Notes under the pieces: model-generated
What the model was told of the DNA's origin: nothing
Database searches by the model: none
The model's input: only the letters and a program-made list of their open reading frames with translations
Shown here: in pieces, positions 27,092-35,989 of the stretch
How positions within the stretch are numbered: position 1 is the first letter of the stretch
Layout: each line of letters starts with the position of its first letter
Translations under genes and position numbers: made by a program
Assembly (NCBI RefSeq): GCF_900108315.1
Contig: NZ_FNVB01000007.1
Location: 124,001-188,000 of the forward strand
Source of the DNA: Saccharopolyspora kobensis
GTDB taxonomy: Bacteria; Actinomycetota; Actinomycetes; Mycobacteriales; Pseudonocardiaceae
Direction of reading: 5' to 3'
Length of the DNA: 64,000 nucleotides

Positions 27092-27127
27092 GGAAGGGGA
27101 GTCGGCCACTCGGTCGGCTCCCCTTCC
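27092..27127 (+). terminator. terminator of nrdRJ
   Basis: 16-bp stem GGAAGGGGAGTCGGCC (27092-27107) with 27112-27127, two G-U pairs and a 4-nt loop, 55 nt after the nrdJ stop. Confidence 0.8.
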
Positions 27128-27190
27128 CGCGTCTCCAGCGCCGCAGAAACTCAGTGGCGTCGCGACTGCCGTGGCGCGGATGCTGGTGAG

Positions 27191-27940
27191 GTGGCAGGTG
27201 AGCTCAATCAGCTCGCCCTGCGATCGTCGTTCCCGAGCTCGGGGCGGAGGGCGCGGTCGAGGTGCGTCCGATCGTCGACGGAGTGGACGTCGTCGCACTC
27301 GGTTTGCCGATGGAACCGGCTGAGTCCCCGCGAACGCTGCTGGGCCGGACGGTCCGCTTGTGGCGAGTGCTGAGCCACGTGAGGTGCGGCTGGCATTAGC
27401 CAAGTGCACCGAGGAGTGCTGTGGTGCGATCTACGTGACGATTCGACGCGATGGCGTCGTCTGGTCCGGTTGGCGCGATCCTGCCGCCCCGGAAACAAGC
27501 CTGTCCGAGTTCCGGTTCGGTGCGCAGCAGTACGCGGCGGAGGTTGAACGGGCCAGCGCGGATCGGAGCTGGGAGTGGCCTGCCTGCACCGTGGCGCGGT
27601 TGCTGCAGCAGGAACTCGAGCGTCACGACGAACGGTTCGAGCGGTGGGACTGCGGGTTCGTGGGTGTGCATTCCTACCCCTTGACCCGGGCCTGGTTGAC
27701 CCTCTGCTTCTCCCACCCGCGTCAGGCGGGCAAGGTCGGTCCGTGGTTGCAGTTCAGGATCGTGCGGCGGGTCTCCCCAGCAGATCGGGAAACCGAGGCG
27801 GCGGAGATCCTCGCGCGCCTGCTGGCGAGGGATCCCCGCGAAGTCGCCGAGGTGTGCGGTGGCACGCCGGAGTGGGCCGAACAGCTCGGGTGCCGCTGGC
27901 GCGATGTCCCGCGGCAGCGAATTTCTTCTCGTTGTGCTGA
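27191..27940 (+). pseudogene. frameshifted hypothetical protein gene
   Basis: One protein can be read only by changing frame twice. Frame one gives VAGELNQLALR (27191-27222). A missing base leads to IVVPELGAEGAVEVRPIVDG...MEPAESPRTLLG (27223-27344). A second missing base in the GGG run at 27342-27344 leads to PDGPLVASAEPREVRLALAKC and on to DPREVAEVCGGTPEWAEQLG. The joined product (about 240 residues) resembles an uncharacterised actinobacterial family with a T-E-x-C-C-G-A-x-Y-V-T-I-R-R core. The end near 27940 is uncertain because the sequence then becomes AT-richer and non-coding. Either a decaying gene or two sequencing errors; no function is known. Confidence 0.65.
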
Positions 27941-28048
27941 TATTGCCAGTGCTCCGGGATCTCCGCGTTTTCGTTCCACATCGGACTGGAACTCCCTTCG
28001 TGGAAGCGGTGCGCGGAATTCGCTTGTCCTGCATGGGAAACTTGTTTC

Positions 28049-28630
28049 ATGGTCATCGATTACGCGCTCGCGGGGTATCGCGTTGCATCACGGGATGTCC
28101 GGCAGGACTGGCAGGACGTCAGCCTGCCGGACACCGAGCTGGTGTCGATGAGCAGCTGCGTGGCGGACTTGCTCGACGTCGGCCCGGACACCTGGGACGA
28201 CTGGTTCGAGGACGTGGAATCGGCCAGGCGCGGACGTGCCCGGGAAGTGCGGGCCGACCTGCACGTGCTCGGCGTGGGTTTCGCGGTGCCGGATCTCCCG
28301 GAATTGCTCACCGACATCACGGCCAGCGGCTGGGAGCGCGCGGCGGGCAGCCTGCCGGAGCGGCTGGTCCGGCAGGAGCCGGTTCCCGGGGGCCGGGTGC
28401 TCGGGTTCGAACTCGTCGGGTACGACAGCGGGATCTGGCACACCTGGACCTGCCTCGGCGGCCTCGTCCGCGATGTCGGCCGCGCTACCGGCGTCCGGCC
28501 TGGGCGCTGGGGCCTGATCCAGGACGAGGAGCAGGCCCGGTCGGCAGCCGACTGGCTCACGGAGTCCGGCCTGGGTGATCCGAAGGTCTTCTTCTGGGCC
28601 GCGGCCAAGGTGGTCGAACTGCCCGCGTAG
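28049..28630 (+). CDS. hypothetical protein
   Basis: 193 residues, soluble, acidic, with several tryptophans (WDDWFEDVE, WHTWTCLGG, RPGRWGLIQDEEQA). ATG 28049 has GGGAAA about 10 nt upstream. No motif recognised. The compact mix of Trp and acidic residues and the setting beside a decayed gene resemble small accessory proteins, but nothing supports a specific role. The preceding 110 bp are lower in GC than the neighbours and appear non-coding. Confidence 0.65.
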   Translation: MVIDYALAGYRVASRDVRQDWQDVSLPDTELVSMSSCVADLLDVGPDTWDDWFEDVESARRGRAREVRADLHVLGVGFAVPDLPELLTDITASGWERAAGSLPERLVRQEPVPGGRVLGFELVGYDSGIWHTWTCLGGLVRDVGRATGVRPGRWGLIQDEEQARSAADWLTESGLGDPKVFFWAAAKVVELPA

Positions 28631-28726
28631 CCCGGGTTCGCCCACGGAGCGCGGTTCTTCGGGCGAGGGTGGTTCGAACCCGCACGAGGTCGAGCTGCAG
28701 GCGCTGGCTGGCGGATCACCCGACCG

Positions 28727-29725
28727 CTACTGCATGTTCGCCAGGACCGAGTGCTCGGGCGACTTCGGGCAGCGGTAGATCTGCATGTTGTAGCCGCGGC
28801 CGATCAGCACCATCGGCGGATTGGACGGCTCGCGGAGTCCCACCGGCCCAGGGTGCGGTGTCCGGTCTTCGAGGGGAATCCAGCTTTCGTTGCCGCCGTC
28901 CCACTCATCGGAACTGATGGTCAGCAGCGGCTGGAGTTCCGCGCCGCAGTCGGTGCAGTGCATGGGCCAGGGATCGCAGAAGCTCCACGGTGCCCAGCCG
29001 CCGACCTTCCAACCGGGAGCGACGGACAACTCGTACTGGTAGTGGCAGTTCGCCGTGCTGCTCCACTCGTGGAGCCGGTTCGCCAGTTCGGCCGGGAGTT
29101 CCAGCGGACTCGGGTATTCGGTGACGATCTCCGGGTGCACGGCGCAGGGCTCCGGGACGTAGCTGCCGTCACGATCCACATCGACGGGCTCGGGAGGCAC
29201 GTCGAGCGGATCGACCACGTCCGCGGCGGTCCGCCACACGAGGTGGACGGCGGGCATCGACGTTTCGACGTGATCGAGCGGGCACCACAGGACCTGGAGC
29301 ACGTCGGCCCCCGCGGGGCCGGTCAATCCCGGGACGTCGCGCAGGTAGAGCTGGGCGACGGGAAGCAGTGCGTTCGGCCCGGCGTGCTCAGCGTGGCCTT
29401 CCTCCAGCGCCGCCAGGTGCGCAGCTTCCTCGGCGGACAGCAGGTTCTGCCCGGGCGGCCGCGGGCGGAGCCAGGCCTGTTCCAGCAGTGCGCGGCGACT
29501 GCGGAGGTCCTCCAGCGATACGGGCTTCTCCCAGCCGTCGTGCGCTGCGGTGCAGACCGGCCAGTCCTCGTTGGCGGGCCAGAGCAGCGGACCGCCTACC
29601 GAGCTCTCGAAACGCGTCGGCCGACCGCGGCGGGGGTGCAGGCGCACCGCCCGCCGGGCCAGCGGACGCAGCTCGGGGAACGCCGAGGTGACGTCGAGCG
29701 GCCGTGGCGGCGTGGTCCTCGTCAC
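28727..29725 (-). CDS. DUF1963-like (YwqG-type) hypothetical protein
   Basis: 332 residues. SSVGGPLLWPANEDWPVC near residue 42 and a later VLQVLWCPLDH and WKVGGWAPWSFCDPWPMHCTDCG fit the DUF1963/YwqG pattern (G-G-x-P-x-L-P, then K-x-G-G-x-P). A Cys-x2-Cys pair (HCTDCG) may hold a metal. It ends RCPKSPEHSVLANMQ. GTG 29725 lies 13 nt after the stop of the aminotransferase gene, so the two are probably cotranscribed. Role unknown; soluble, no signal peptide. Confidence 0.7.
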   Translation of the reverse strand: MTRTTPPRPLDVTSAFPELRPLARRAVRLHPRRGRPTRFESSVGGPLLWPANEDWPVCTAAHDGWEKPVSLEDLRSRRALLEQAWLRPRPPGQNLLSAEEAAHLAALEEGHAEHAGPNALLPVAQLYLRDVPGLTGPAGADVLQVLWCPLDHVETSMPAVHLVWRTAADVVDPLDVPPEPVDVDRDGSYVPEPCAVHPEIVTEYPSPLELPAELANRLHEWSSTANCHYQYELSVAPGWKVGGWAPWSFCDPWPMHCTDCGAELQPLLTISSDEWDGGNESWIPLEDRTPHPGPVGLREPSNPPMVLIGRGYNMQIYRCPKSPEHSVLANMQ

Positions 29726-29738
29726 GGCCTGCTGCCGG

Positions 29739-31019
29739 TCAGCTCTGGCGGTCGGCGAGGAGCTTCTCCGTGCCGACGAGGCGGACGCAGGTGGTCAGGC
29801 CGGTGATGGCCTCTTCGAGCTCAGCCTGGTCCGGGTAGGTCGGCGCGATGCGGATCACGCTGTCGGTCGGGTCGTCGCCGTAGGGGTGGGTCGCACCGGC
29901 CGGGGTGAGGGCGATGCCCGCCTCCTTGGCCTTCGCGACCACCGCGCGGGCGCAGCCCTCGGGGACCTGCAGGCTGATGAAGTAGCCGCCCGCCGGCTTG
30001 GTCCACGAGGCGAGCCCGGTGCCGTCCAGTTCGGCGGTGAGGATCTTGTCGACCGCGTCGAACTTCGGGCGGATCAGCGCGGCGTGCTTGCGCATGTGCT
30101 CGCGCAGGCCCTCGGCGTCGCGGAGGAAGCGCACGTGCCGGAGCTGGTTGATCTTGTCCGGGCCGATGCTGCGCTTGGCAGTGGCGGCCAGCCACCACTC
30201 GATGTTGGCGGGGGAGGAGCCGAAGAAGGCGACGCCACCGCCCGCGAAGGTGATCTTCGAGGTGGAGCCGAAGACGAACGCGCGGTCGGCGTTGCCGTGC
30301 TCGGCGCACAGTGCGAGCAGGTCGGCGATCTCAGCGGCCTCGTCGGTGAGGTGGTGCACCGCGTAGGCGTTGTCCCAGAAGATCCGGAAGTCCGGGGCGG
30401 CGGTCGGCATGGCGGCCAAGCGGCGCACGGTCTCGTCGGAGTAGACGGTGCCGTCCGGGTTGCTGTACTTGGGCACGCACCAGATGCCCTTCACCTTCGG
30501 GTCCTCGGCGACGAGGCGCTCGACGACGTCCATGTCCGGGCCGTCCGGGGTCATCGGGACCTGGATCATCTTGATGCCGAACCGCTCGCAGAGCGCGAAG
30601 TGCCGGTCGTAGCCGGGCACCGGGCACAGGAAGGCGATCTCGGGCTCGTCCACCCAGCGGCGCTGGGCACCGGGGAGGGCGCCGAGCTGCGCGAAGACGA
30701 GCGCGTCGTGCATGAGTTCGAGGCTGGAGTTCCCCGCCGCCAGCAGCTGCTCCACCGGCACCTGCAGCTCGTCGCTGAAGATCGCGCGCAGCTCGGGCAG
30801 GCCCTGCAACCCGCCGTAGTTGCGCAGGTCGGTGCCCGCGGCGGAGGTCAGCGGGCCCTGCAGGTCCACCAGGTCGTCGGCGAGGTCGAGCTGGCGCGGC
30901 GACGGCTTGCCCCGGGTGAGGTCCAGCTTCAGGCCGCGCGCGACCAGGGCCGCGTGGTCCTGCTGGGCGCGATCGCGCTGGGTGGTCAGCTCTTCGACGG
31001 TCGATGCTGGAGCGTTCAC
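29739..31019 (-). CDS. MocR-type aspartate aminotransferase (AspT-like)
   Basis: 426 residues from GTG 31019 (GAAGGGA upstream). PLP-dependent fold type I: DLTRGKPSPRQLDLADDL at the start, AGNSSLELMHDALVFAQ, VPGYDRHFALCERFGI, KGIWCVPKYSNPDGTVYSD with the N-P-D-G motif, FGSTSKITFAGGGVAFFGS with the Schiff-base Lys (S-T-S-K), and RIAPTYP with the substrate Arg near the C-terminus. It belongs to the Asp_aminotransf (PF12897-like) group; the C. glutamicum member converts aspartate and 2-oxoglutarate to oxaloacetate and glutamate. This may be the cell's main aspartate transaminase. Confidence 0.9.
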   Translation of the reverse strand: MNAPASTVEELTTQRDRAQQDHAALVARGLKLDLTRGKPSPRQLDLADDLVDLQGPLTSAAGTDLRNYGGLQGLPELRAIFSDELQVPVEQLLAAGNSSLELMHDALVFAQLGALPGAQRRWVDEPEIAFLCPVPGYDRHFALCERFGIKMIQVPMTPDGPDMDVVERLVAEDPKVKGIWCVPKYSNPDGTVYSDETVRRLAAMPTAAPDFRIFWDNAYAVHHLTDEAAEIADLLALCAEHGNADRAFVFGSTSKITFAGGGVAFFGSSPANIEWWLAATAKRSIGPDKINQLRHVRFLRDAEGLREHMRKHAALIRPKFDAVDKILTAELDGTGLASWTKPAGGYFISLQVPEGCARAVVAKAKEAGIALTPAGATHPYGDDPTDSVIRIAPTYPDQAELEEAITGLTTCVRLVGTEKLLADRQS

Positions 31020-31215
31020 CGGAGTCCCTTCGCCGTGAATCGTGGACGGGCCACCTGCACAGCCTAATGACCTGCTCGCAGCGCTTCGGACGGCACCGGG
31101 TCGCCTCTGCGCGAGCGCGCCGGGGCGCCCGCGGAATGCCAATGGTGCCAACTGATTCACCGGAACTCGGTGCGGTCGTGTTCCTGACCACATGCGCCGG
31201 TGGTGCCGCGAACGG

Positions 31216-31815
31216 TCAGGTCCGCTCCGACTCGGGGGCAGATCCCAAAGCGCCCCGCAGCGCGCCGAGGCAGATCTCGCGTAGTTCGTCGCGCGAGAAG
31301 GTCTCGTTGGCCAGCCATTCCACGCAGATCGCGCGCACGAACACCAGCCAGGCGTGCAGTGCCGCCGACGCGGCCTCCCGGCGCAGCCCGTTCAGCTCGG
31401 ACGAGTCGAGGATGCGCTGCCGGAGCTGAGCCATCTCGTCGGAGATGATCGCTTGGATCATCGGGTCGCCGGACAGGGTGCGGTTGGCCGTCAGCACGGT
31501 CTGCCGATTGGCGATGAAGTAGTCGAGGTGCGCATCGAGGCCCGCCGACACCTGTTCGAACACCGGTCCGGTCGGGTCGACCGCGGCCGTCGCCAGCAGC
31601 TCGTCGGCTGCCCGCCGGTAGATGGCGGCGAACAGGTCGCGCTTGCTCGCGAAGTAGCGGTACAGGTTGGCCCGCGACACCCCGGCCAGCTCCGCGACCT
31701 GTTCCATCCGCACCTCGTCGTAGGGGTGCGAGGCGAACAGCTGCGCGCCGATGTCGAGCAGCTCACCGCGCCGTTCGTCCGGCATCAACCGCCGTCGTGT
31801 TCCCACGCTGGTCAT
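31216..31815 (-). CDS. TetR family regulator
   Basis: 199 residues. HTH at about 15-60 (MPDERRGELLDIGAQLFA, MEQVAELAGVSRANLYRYFASKRDLF), then a helical ligand domain. ATG 31815 lies 5 bp from the first of two palindromic 14-mers shared with the divergent DUF2867 gene, which it likely represses together with itself. Ligand unknown. Confidence 0.9.
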   Translation of the reverse strand: MTSVGTRRRLMPDERRGELLDIGAQLFASHPYDEVRMEQVAELAGVSRANLYRYFASKRDLFAAIYRRAADELLATAAVDPTGPVFEQVSAGLDAHLDYFIANRQTVLTANRTLSGDPMIQAIISDEMAQLRQRILDSSELNGLRREAASAALHAWLVFVRAICVEWLANETFSRDELREICLGALRGALGSAPESERT

Positions 31816-31820
31816 CTTAG

Positions 31821-31866
31821 TTGACGTGTGTCCAGTAGCGCTCCTACGCTAATTGACAGTTGTCCA
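31821..31866 (+). promoter_or_regulatory. promoter with paired TetR operators
   Basis: TTGACGTGTGTCCA (31821-31834) and TTGACAGTTGTCCA (31853-31866) are 11/14 identical, each a partial dyad GAC-N4-GTC, 32 bp apart (three turns). A plus-strand promoter fits between: -35 TTGACG (31821-31826), 18 bp, -10 TACGCT (31845-31850). The operators cover the -35 and the start site. TAGCGT on the minus strand (31846-31851) could be the -10 of the TetR gene. Confidence 0.65.
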
Positions 31867-31908
31867 TTAGTCGTTGCGCGGGTCTCTGCGAGACAGGTGG
31901 GTGTTGTG

Positions 31909-32403
31909 GTGACGAACGTCGGGGTGAGCCCGGGCCCGCGAAAAATAGCGCCGCCCGATGATGTCCGGGAGCGCAGTGCGCTGCGCAGGGTCGATTACCA
32001 GGACGCGTTCACGGTCCGCCTCGGTGACGGCGTGAGCAGTGCTGAGCAGTGGGCCCGCGAGCTGCTGGAGTCCGCGCCGGTGCCCGTCCGCGCTTTCCTC
32101 CGAGCCGGTTGGTCGATGTTCGGCGCACAACTCGGCCTGGCATCGTCCTCGGCTCACGTGCTCGGGTGGAAGATCGGCGCGCGGGAAGCCGACTGGATCC
32201 GCCTCGAAGTGCTCTGGAAGGTCGGTCTGCGGGCGAACCTGGTAGTGCGGGTTCGGCCGGATTCCCTGGTGGTCGCCACTTTCGTCGAGCACTTCCGGCA
32301 CGCGAGCCGGCTCGTCCGCCTGTTCCTCATCCCGGTCCACCTGGTGGCGTTGCGGTACCTGGTGTCCCGCGCCGCACGATGTCCGCCGGCCATGAACCGC
32401 TGA
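31909..32403 (+). CDS. DUF2867-like protein
   Basis: 164 residues from GTG 31909 (or 31906), with AGGTGG upstream. ALRRVDYQDAFTVRL near the start, then RAFLRAGWSMFGAQLGL, HVLGWKIGAREADWIRLE and LVVATFVEHFRHASRLVRLFLIPVH, ending in a membrane-affine segment. This matches the DUF2867 pattern. Divergent from a TetR gene with a clear shared operator, so expression is inducible. Function unknown. Confidence 0.8.
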   Translation: MTNVGVSPGPRKIAPPDDVRERSALRRVDYQDAFTVRLGDGVSSAEQWARELLESAPVPVRAFLRAGWSMFGAQLGLASSSAHVLGWKIGAREADWIRLEVLWKVGLRANLVVRVRPDSLVVATFVEHFRHASRLVRLFLIPVHLVALRYLVSRAARCPPAMNR

Positions 32404-32421
32404 TCGGACCGGCGGTGGCTT

Positions 32422-32838
32422 TCAACGCCGGAGCAGATGCCCGTACCTCTGCTTCCCGGCCTCCTCGGAGCTCGATGACCAGGGAATCGGGCAAGGGCTC
32501 GAGTGCTCGGGGTCCGGGCAGATGACGCGCGTGAGCGCATCGCGGATCGGGGTGGTCTCCGGGTGGGCGGTCACCAGGCCGATGCTGATCTCGTGGATGT
32601 GCCGAGAGCCCGGATCAGCGGCCGGGTGCTGGAGTCGCCACTGCTCGGGCAGCTCGTCGTAGACCTCGGAGATCGCCATATCTCTTCCCGCTGGCGTCCG
32701 CTCCGGTCCGGTGAGCGAAAGTTCGTGCGCCACACCGCTCTCGCGCAGCACTGCGCCGCATTCCTCGGTGATCCTGGCGGCATCGTCCGGGGTCGCGTAG
32801 ATCCCGATTCGGACCTCGGTGAGGTGTTCGCCGGGCAT
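32422..32838 (-). CDS. hypothetical protein
   Basis: 138 residues from ATG 32838 (MPGEHLTEVRIGIYATPDDA). Alternating beta-alpha pattern with VRIGIYATPDDAARITEECGAVL and HIHEISIGLVTAHPETTP. The last 40 residues (CPDPEHSSPCPIPWSSSSEEAGK) look disordered. No family recognised; the reading frame could also start 37 codons earlier. Its position gives no clue: it is convergent with the DUF2867 gene and follows the epimerase gene. Confidence 0.5.
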   Translation of the reverse strand: MPGEHLTEVRIGIYATPDDAARITEECGAVLRESGVAHELSLTGPERTPAGRDMAISEVYDELPEQWRLQHPAADPGSRHIHEISIGLVTAHPETTPIRDALTRVICPDPEHSSPCPIPWSSSSEEAGKQRYGHLLRR

Positions 32839-32967
32839 GGTGTGCTCCGCGGTGGCTGGGTGATCGGCGGTGTGCAGACCGTAGCGCGATGCCGATGCCC
32901 GGCGCACGTCATTTTCCGCCCGCTCGGCCCGGATCCGGGCGAGCGGCACCGAATCCGGGGAGGCGGT

Positions 32968-33894
32968 TCAGCGGTCCACTGTTGACGGCAGGCCGTCCCG
33001 GTAGGTCGGGTACTCCGGGGCCCAGCCCAGCTCGCGCTTGGCCTTGCTGTTGTCGAGCCCGATGCGGGTGCCGACCAGCAGGGAGTGCATGTAGGGCACG
33101 GCCCGGAACAGCCAGCCCGGGACCCGGCGCGGCGGCGGTGCCCCTGCGGTCTCGGCCAACGCGGCCAGGTAGTCGCCCATGTCGACGGGCTGGTCGTCGA
33201 CGATGTTGTACGCCTGGCCCGCTCGGCCGCGCTCGAGTGCGGCGACCGTGGCGGAGGCGGCATCGGCGATGTGGATCGGATGCAGGGTCGCGGCCGGGCG
33301 GGGGATGGGCAGCTGCCGCTTCCTGGTCAGCTCCAGCATCTTCCGGGTGGCCGGCTCGGGCCCGTAGAACAGGCCGTAGCGCAGGGCGATCCCTTCGAGA
33401 TCCGGCGACCCGAGCACCTGGTCCTCATTGGACCGCAGCGACCGCAGGTGGTGCCCGAAGGGGCCGCGTTCCGGCTCGGCGTACGGGTGCTCTTCGGTGA
33501 GGAGGCCCGGACCGTGGTCGCGCCAGCCGTAGCCGAGGAAGAACGACTGGGTGATGAACCTGCGCGCGCCGAGCCGCTTCGCGGCGTGCAGCAGGTTCCG
33601 GGTGCCGACGTCGCGCAACGCATCGGTGGGGTGCAGGTCGCGGTGGAAGGCAGGCGTCCGGGTGATGGCGGTGGCCTGGTGGATCACCGCGTCCGCGGTG
33701 TGCCCGTCGAGTGCGGTGAGGAGGGCATCGGCGGCCATCACGTCGGTCACCACGGGGGTGACCCCGGCGGTGCGGAGCCGCTGCGCTCCGGATGTCGTCC
33801 GGGTGAGGCCGACGATCTCGTGGCCTGCGGCGAGCAGACTCGGCACCAGTTCGGAGCTGAGCGTCCCGGTCGCTCCGGCGAGCACGATCCTCAT
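32968..33894 (-). CDS. NAD-dependent epimerase/dehydratase family protein
   Basis: 308 residues from ATG 33894 (GGGAGG upstream). Extended SDR: MRIVLAGATGTLSSELVPSL carries the dinucleotide loop with one unusual Ser (G-A-T-G-T-L-S). VIHQATAITRTP is the D/N-A-A-G-like strand. YGWRDHGPGLLTEEHPY and LRYGLFYGPEP follow. The canonical Y-x3-K is not obvious; RRFITQSFFLGYG occupies that place, so the catalytic chemistry may differ. Next to a divergent TetR gene, which may control it. Confidence 0.8.
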   Translation of the reverse strand: MRIVLAGATGTLSSELVPSLLAAGHEIVGLTRTTSGAQRLRTAGVTPVVTDVMAADALLTALDGHTADAVIHQATAITRTPAFHRDLHPTDALRDVGTRNLLHAAKRLGARRFITQSFFLGYGWRDHGPGLLTEEHPYAEPERGPFGHHLRSLRSNEDQVLGSPDLEGIALRYGLFYGPEPATRKMLELTRKRQLPIPRPAATLHPIHIADAASATVAALERGRAGQAYNIVDDQPVDMGDYLAALAETAGAPPPRRVPGWLFRAVPYMHSLLVGTRIGLDNSKAKRELGWAPEYPTYRDGLPSTVDR

Positions 33895-34040
33895 CGCCGC
33901 ACCTCCCGCTGGAAGCCGGTCGCCGGCGGGGTCGGGGTGTTCCACGGGAGTCGAGCGCGCGTTGTCATCAGGTGGTTCCCTTCGGTCTCGGGTCGCTGGG
34001 AGGACGAGCGGGGCTCCTGGGATGTGACAGCAGGGGATAT

Positions 34041-34076
34041 TGGACAGCTCATTTCATAACCTGTTACGGTCATCGC
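34041..34076 (+). promoter_or_regulatory. leaderless promoter of TetR gene
   Basis: -35 TGGACA (34041-34046), 18-bp spacer, -10 TACGGT (34065-34070), 6 nt, ATG 34077. A small dyad TAAC-CT-GTTA (34057-34066) overlaps the -10 and could be the autoregulatory site. Confidence 0.6.
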
Positions 34077-34673
34077 ATGGCGCGACCGAGGCTGTTCGAC
34101 GAGGACCGTGCGCTGGAAGCCGCGATGCGGACTTTCTGGGCGAACGGTTATGAGGCGACGTCGACTCAAGATCTGTGCGAGGCGACCGGCCTCGGTCGCA
34201 GCAGCATCTACAACACCTTCAGCAGCAAGCACGACCTGTTCATCCGGGCGCTCGTCCGCTACGTCGAAACCACGACGGCGAACCAGCTGGAGATCCTGGA
34301 CGACGCCGGACGTTCCGAGCTGGACCGGATTCGCGCGCTGTTCGGAGTGGTCGTCGACTCGGAGCTGGAGAACCAGCAGGACGGGCGCAGCGTCGGCTGC
34401 CTGACGGTGAACACGGTCGTGGAGCTCGCTGGGCGGGATGCGGAAGCGGCCCAGGTTCTCGATCGCGACGCGGAGCGTCGCCTGAACTCGCTGCGGATGG
34501 TGATCGAGGCCGGGCAGCGCAGCGGGAGCATCACGTCCACGCGCGATGCGGCTGCGCTCGCCGCATACGTCAACGCGGTGATCGGCGGTATGCGGATCGC
34601 CAGCCAGGCGGGTGCCGGTCAGGCCGTGCTGTCCGCCATCGCCGAAACGGCAATGGACGCCCTGACCTGCTGA
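34077..34673 (+). CDS. TetR family regulator
   Basis: 198 residues. The HTH is near the N-terminus: FDEDRALEAAMRTFWANGYEATSTQDLCEATGLGRSSIYNTF, a form typical of the AcrR/NemR-like branch. The C-terminal domain starts FIRALVRYVE and includes GCLTVNTVVELAGRD with a Cys that in NemR-like proteins can sense electrophiles (family knowledge; the role here is unproven). It lies between the divergent epimerase gene and a downstream MFS exporter, either of which may be its target. Confidence 0.9.
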   Translation: MARPRLFDEDRALEAAMRTFWANGYEATSTQDLCEATGLGRSSIYNTFSSKHDLFIRALVRYVETTTANQLEILDDAGRSELDRIRALFGVVVDSELENQQDGRSVGCLTVNTVVELAGRDAEAAQVLDRDAERRLNSLRMVIEAGQRSGSITSTRDAAALAAYVNAVIGGMRIASQAGAGQAVLSAIAETAMDALTC

Positions 34674-34742
34674 GTTGATGCGGGTCAGCGGCCGGTTGAA
34701 CTCTGCGACAATTTTGTACTGATCTATCTAAAAGGGAGAACA

Positions 34743-35933
34743 ATGCCTCGCGCGGTCTACATCCTCGCCCTGGGCATCTTCGCCATGGTGACCAGCGAGT
34801 TCGTGGTGGCCGGGCTGATGCCGCAGATGGCCACCGGGCTCGGTGCCACCATTCCGCAGATCGGGTACCTGATCACCGCCTTCGCCGCTGCGATGGCCTT
34901 CGGCGGACCGCTGCTCAACATCGTCCTGCTGAAGATCCGGCCGAGAACGGCGCTGCTGTCCCTTTTCGTGATCTTCCTCCTCGGCAACCTGCTGGCGGCC
35001 ACCGCGGTGGGCTACGGCGTGATGGTGGCGGCCCGCGTCATCACCGGTGTGGCGTCGCAGGCGTTCTTCGGGGTCGCGCTGTCGCTGGCCGCGCAGCTGA
35101 CCCGTCCGGAGATCCGCGGCCGGGCTTTCGCAGTGGTGATGAACGGGCTGATGCTGGGCACCCTGCTCGGCATGCCGCTGTCCACGCTGGTCGGTGAGGA
35201 GTTCGGCTGGCGCGCGGCCTTCTGGGCGATCTCGGGGCTGGCCGTCGTCGCCGCACTGTGCACCCTCGCCGGCGTGCCCGACCTGGACAGCGCGAAGGAG
35301 GACGGCGACTTCCGGCAGGAGCTGGGCGTCTTCCGCAAGCCGAAGCTGTGGCTGGTCCTGCTCACCAGCATGTTCATCATCGGCGGCACGTTCACGGCGT
35401 TCAGCTACTTCAACCCGATCCTCACCCAGGTGAGCGGCTTCCAGACCGGGACCGTCCCGCTGCTGCTCGTCGCCTACGGCGCCGCGACGGTCATCGGGAA
35501 CACCATCGTCGGCCGGTTCGCCGACCGCTACCCGGTCGGGGTCCTGCTCATCGGGCTGGTGCTCAACGCGGGCTTCATGACCGGATTCGCGCTGCTGGCG
35601 CACCTCAGCGTCGCCGCAGTGCTGTTCATGCTGGGCATCGGCCTGGTCGGGGTCACGATGAACCCGGCGATGATCACCCGCGTGCACCGAACCGCCAATG
35701 CGCGGCCGCTGGTGAACACGGTGCACTCCTCGTTCATCACCATCGGCGTGATGATCGGTTCCTGGGGAGGCGGAGTGGCCATCGGCCACTTCGGCTTGCG
35801 CGCCCCGCTGTGGCTGGGTGCGGCGCTGGCGGTGGTCGGAGTCCTGACGCTGGTCCCCGATCTGGTGCGCCGCCGCGCAGCCGACACTGCAGCCCAGCCG
35901 GTCGACAGCGCACAGCCGGCGCCAACGGTGTAA
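34743..35933 (+). CDS. DHA1-type MFS transporter
   Basis: 396 residues, about 12 membrane helices. ALGIFAMVTSEFVVAGLMPQMA is the AraJ/YdeA/PbuE-type first helix. RVITGVASQAFFGVALSLAAQL and LNGLMLGTLLGMPLSTLVGEEFGWR-like segments form the antiporter motif, and FADRYPVG is the repeated cytoplasmic loop. ATG 34743 has GGGAG 6 nt upstream. Proton-driven efflux of sugars, purines or drugs is known for the family; the substrate is unknown. It follows the TetR gene by 69 bp. Confidence 0.92.
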   Translation: MPRAVYILALGIFAMVTSEFVVAGLMPQMATGLGATIPQIGYLITAFAAAMAFGGPLLNIVLLKIRPRTALLSLFVIFLLGNLLAATAVGYGVMVAARVITGVASQAFFGVALSLAAQLTRPEIRGRAFAVVMNGLMLGTLLGMPLSTLVGEEFGWRAAFWAISGLAVVAALCTLAGVPDLDSAKEDGDFRQELGVFRKPKLWLVLLTSMFIIGGTFTAFSYFNPILTQVSGFQTGTVPLLLVAYGAATVIGNTIVGRFADRYPVGVLLIGLVLNAGFMTGFALLAHLSVAAVLFMLGIGLVGVTMNPAMITRVHRTANARPLVNTVHSSFITIGVMIGSWGGGVAIGHFGLRAPLWLGAALAVVGVLTLVPDLVRRRAADTAAQPVDSAQPAPTV

Positions 35934-35946
35934 CGGCGCGGAGTCT

Positions 35947-35982
35947 CGCGGCGTGCCGGGTACCTGTTCCCGGCACGCCGCG
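35947..35982. terminator. intrinsic terminator after MFS gene
   Basis: Perfect 14-bp arms CGCGGCGTGCCGGG (35947-35960) and its complement (35969-35982) with an 8-nt loop, 14 nt after the MFS stop and just before the next promoter. Confidence 0.8.
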
Positions 35983-35989
35983 GGTGCAC

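Noticed and set aside
23741..27409. 1222-codon open frame on the minus strand over nrdR-nrdJ
   Set aside because: Antisense frame kept open by high GC at codon third positions; its sequence is low-complexity and nrdJ on the plus strand has full family motifs.
28660..28700. tRNA-like GGTTCGAACCC (T-arm pattern)
   Set aside because: No matching T-stem complement, acceptor stem or anticodon arm around it; isolated motif only.
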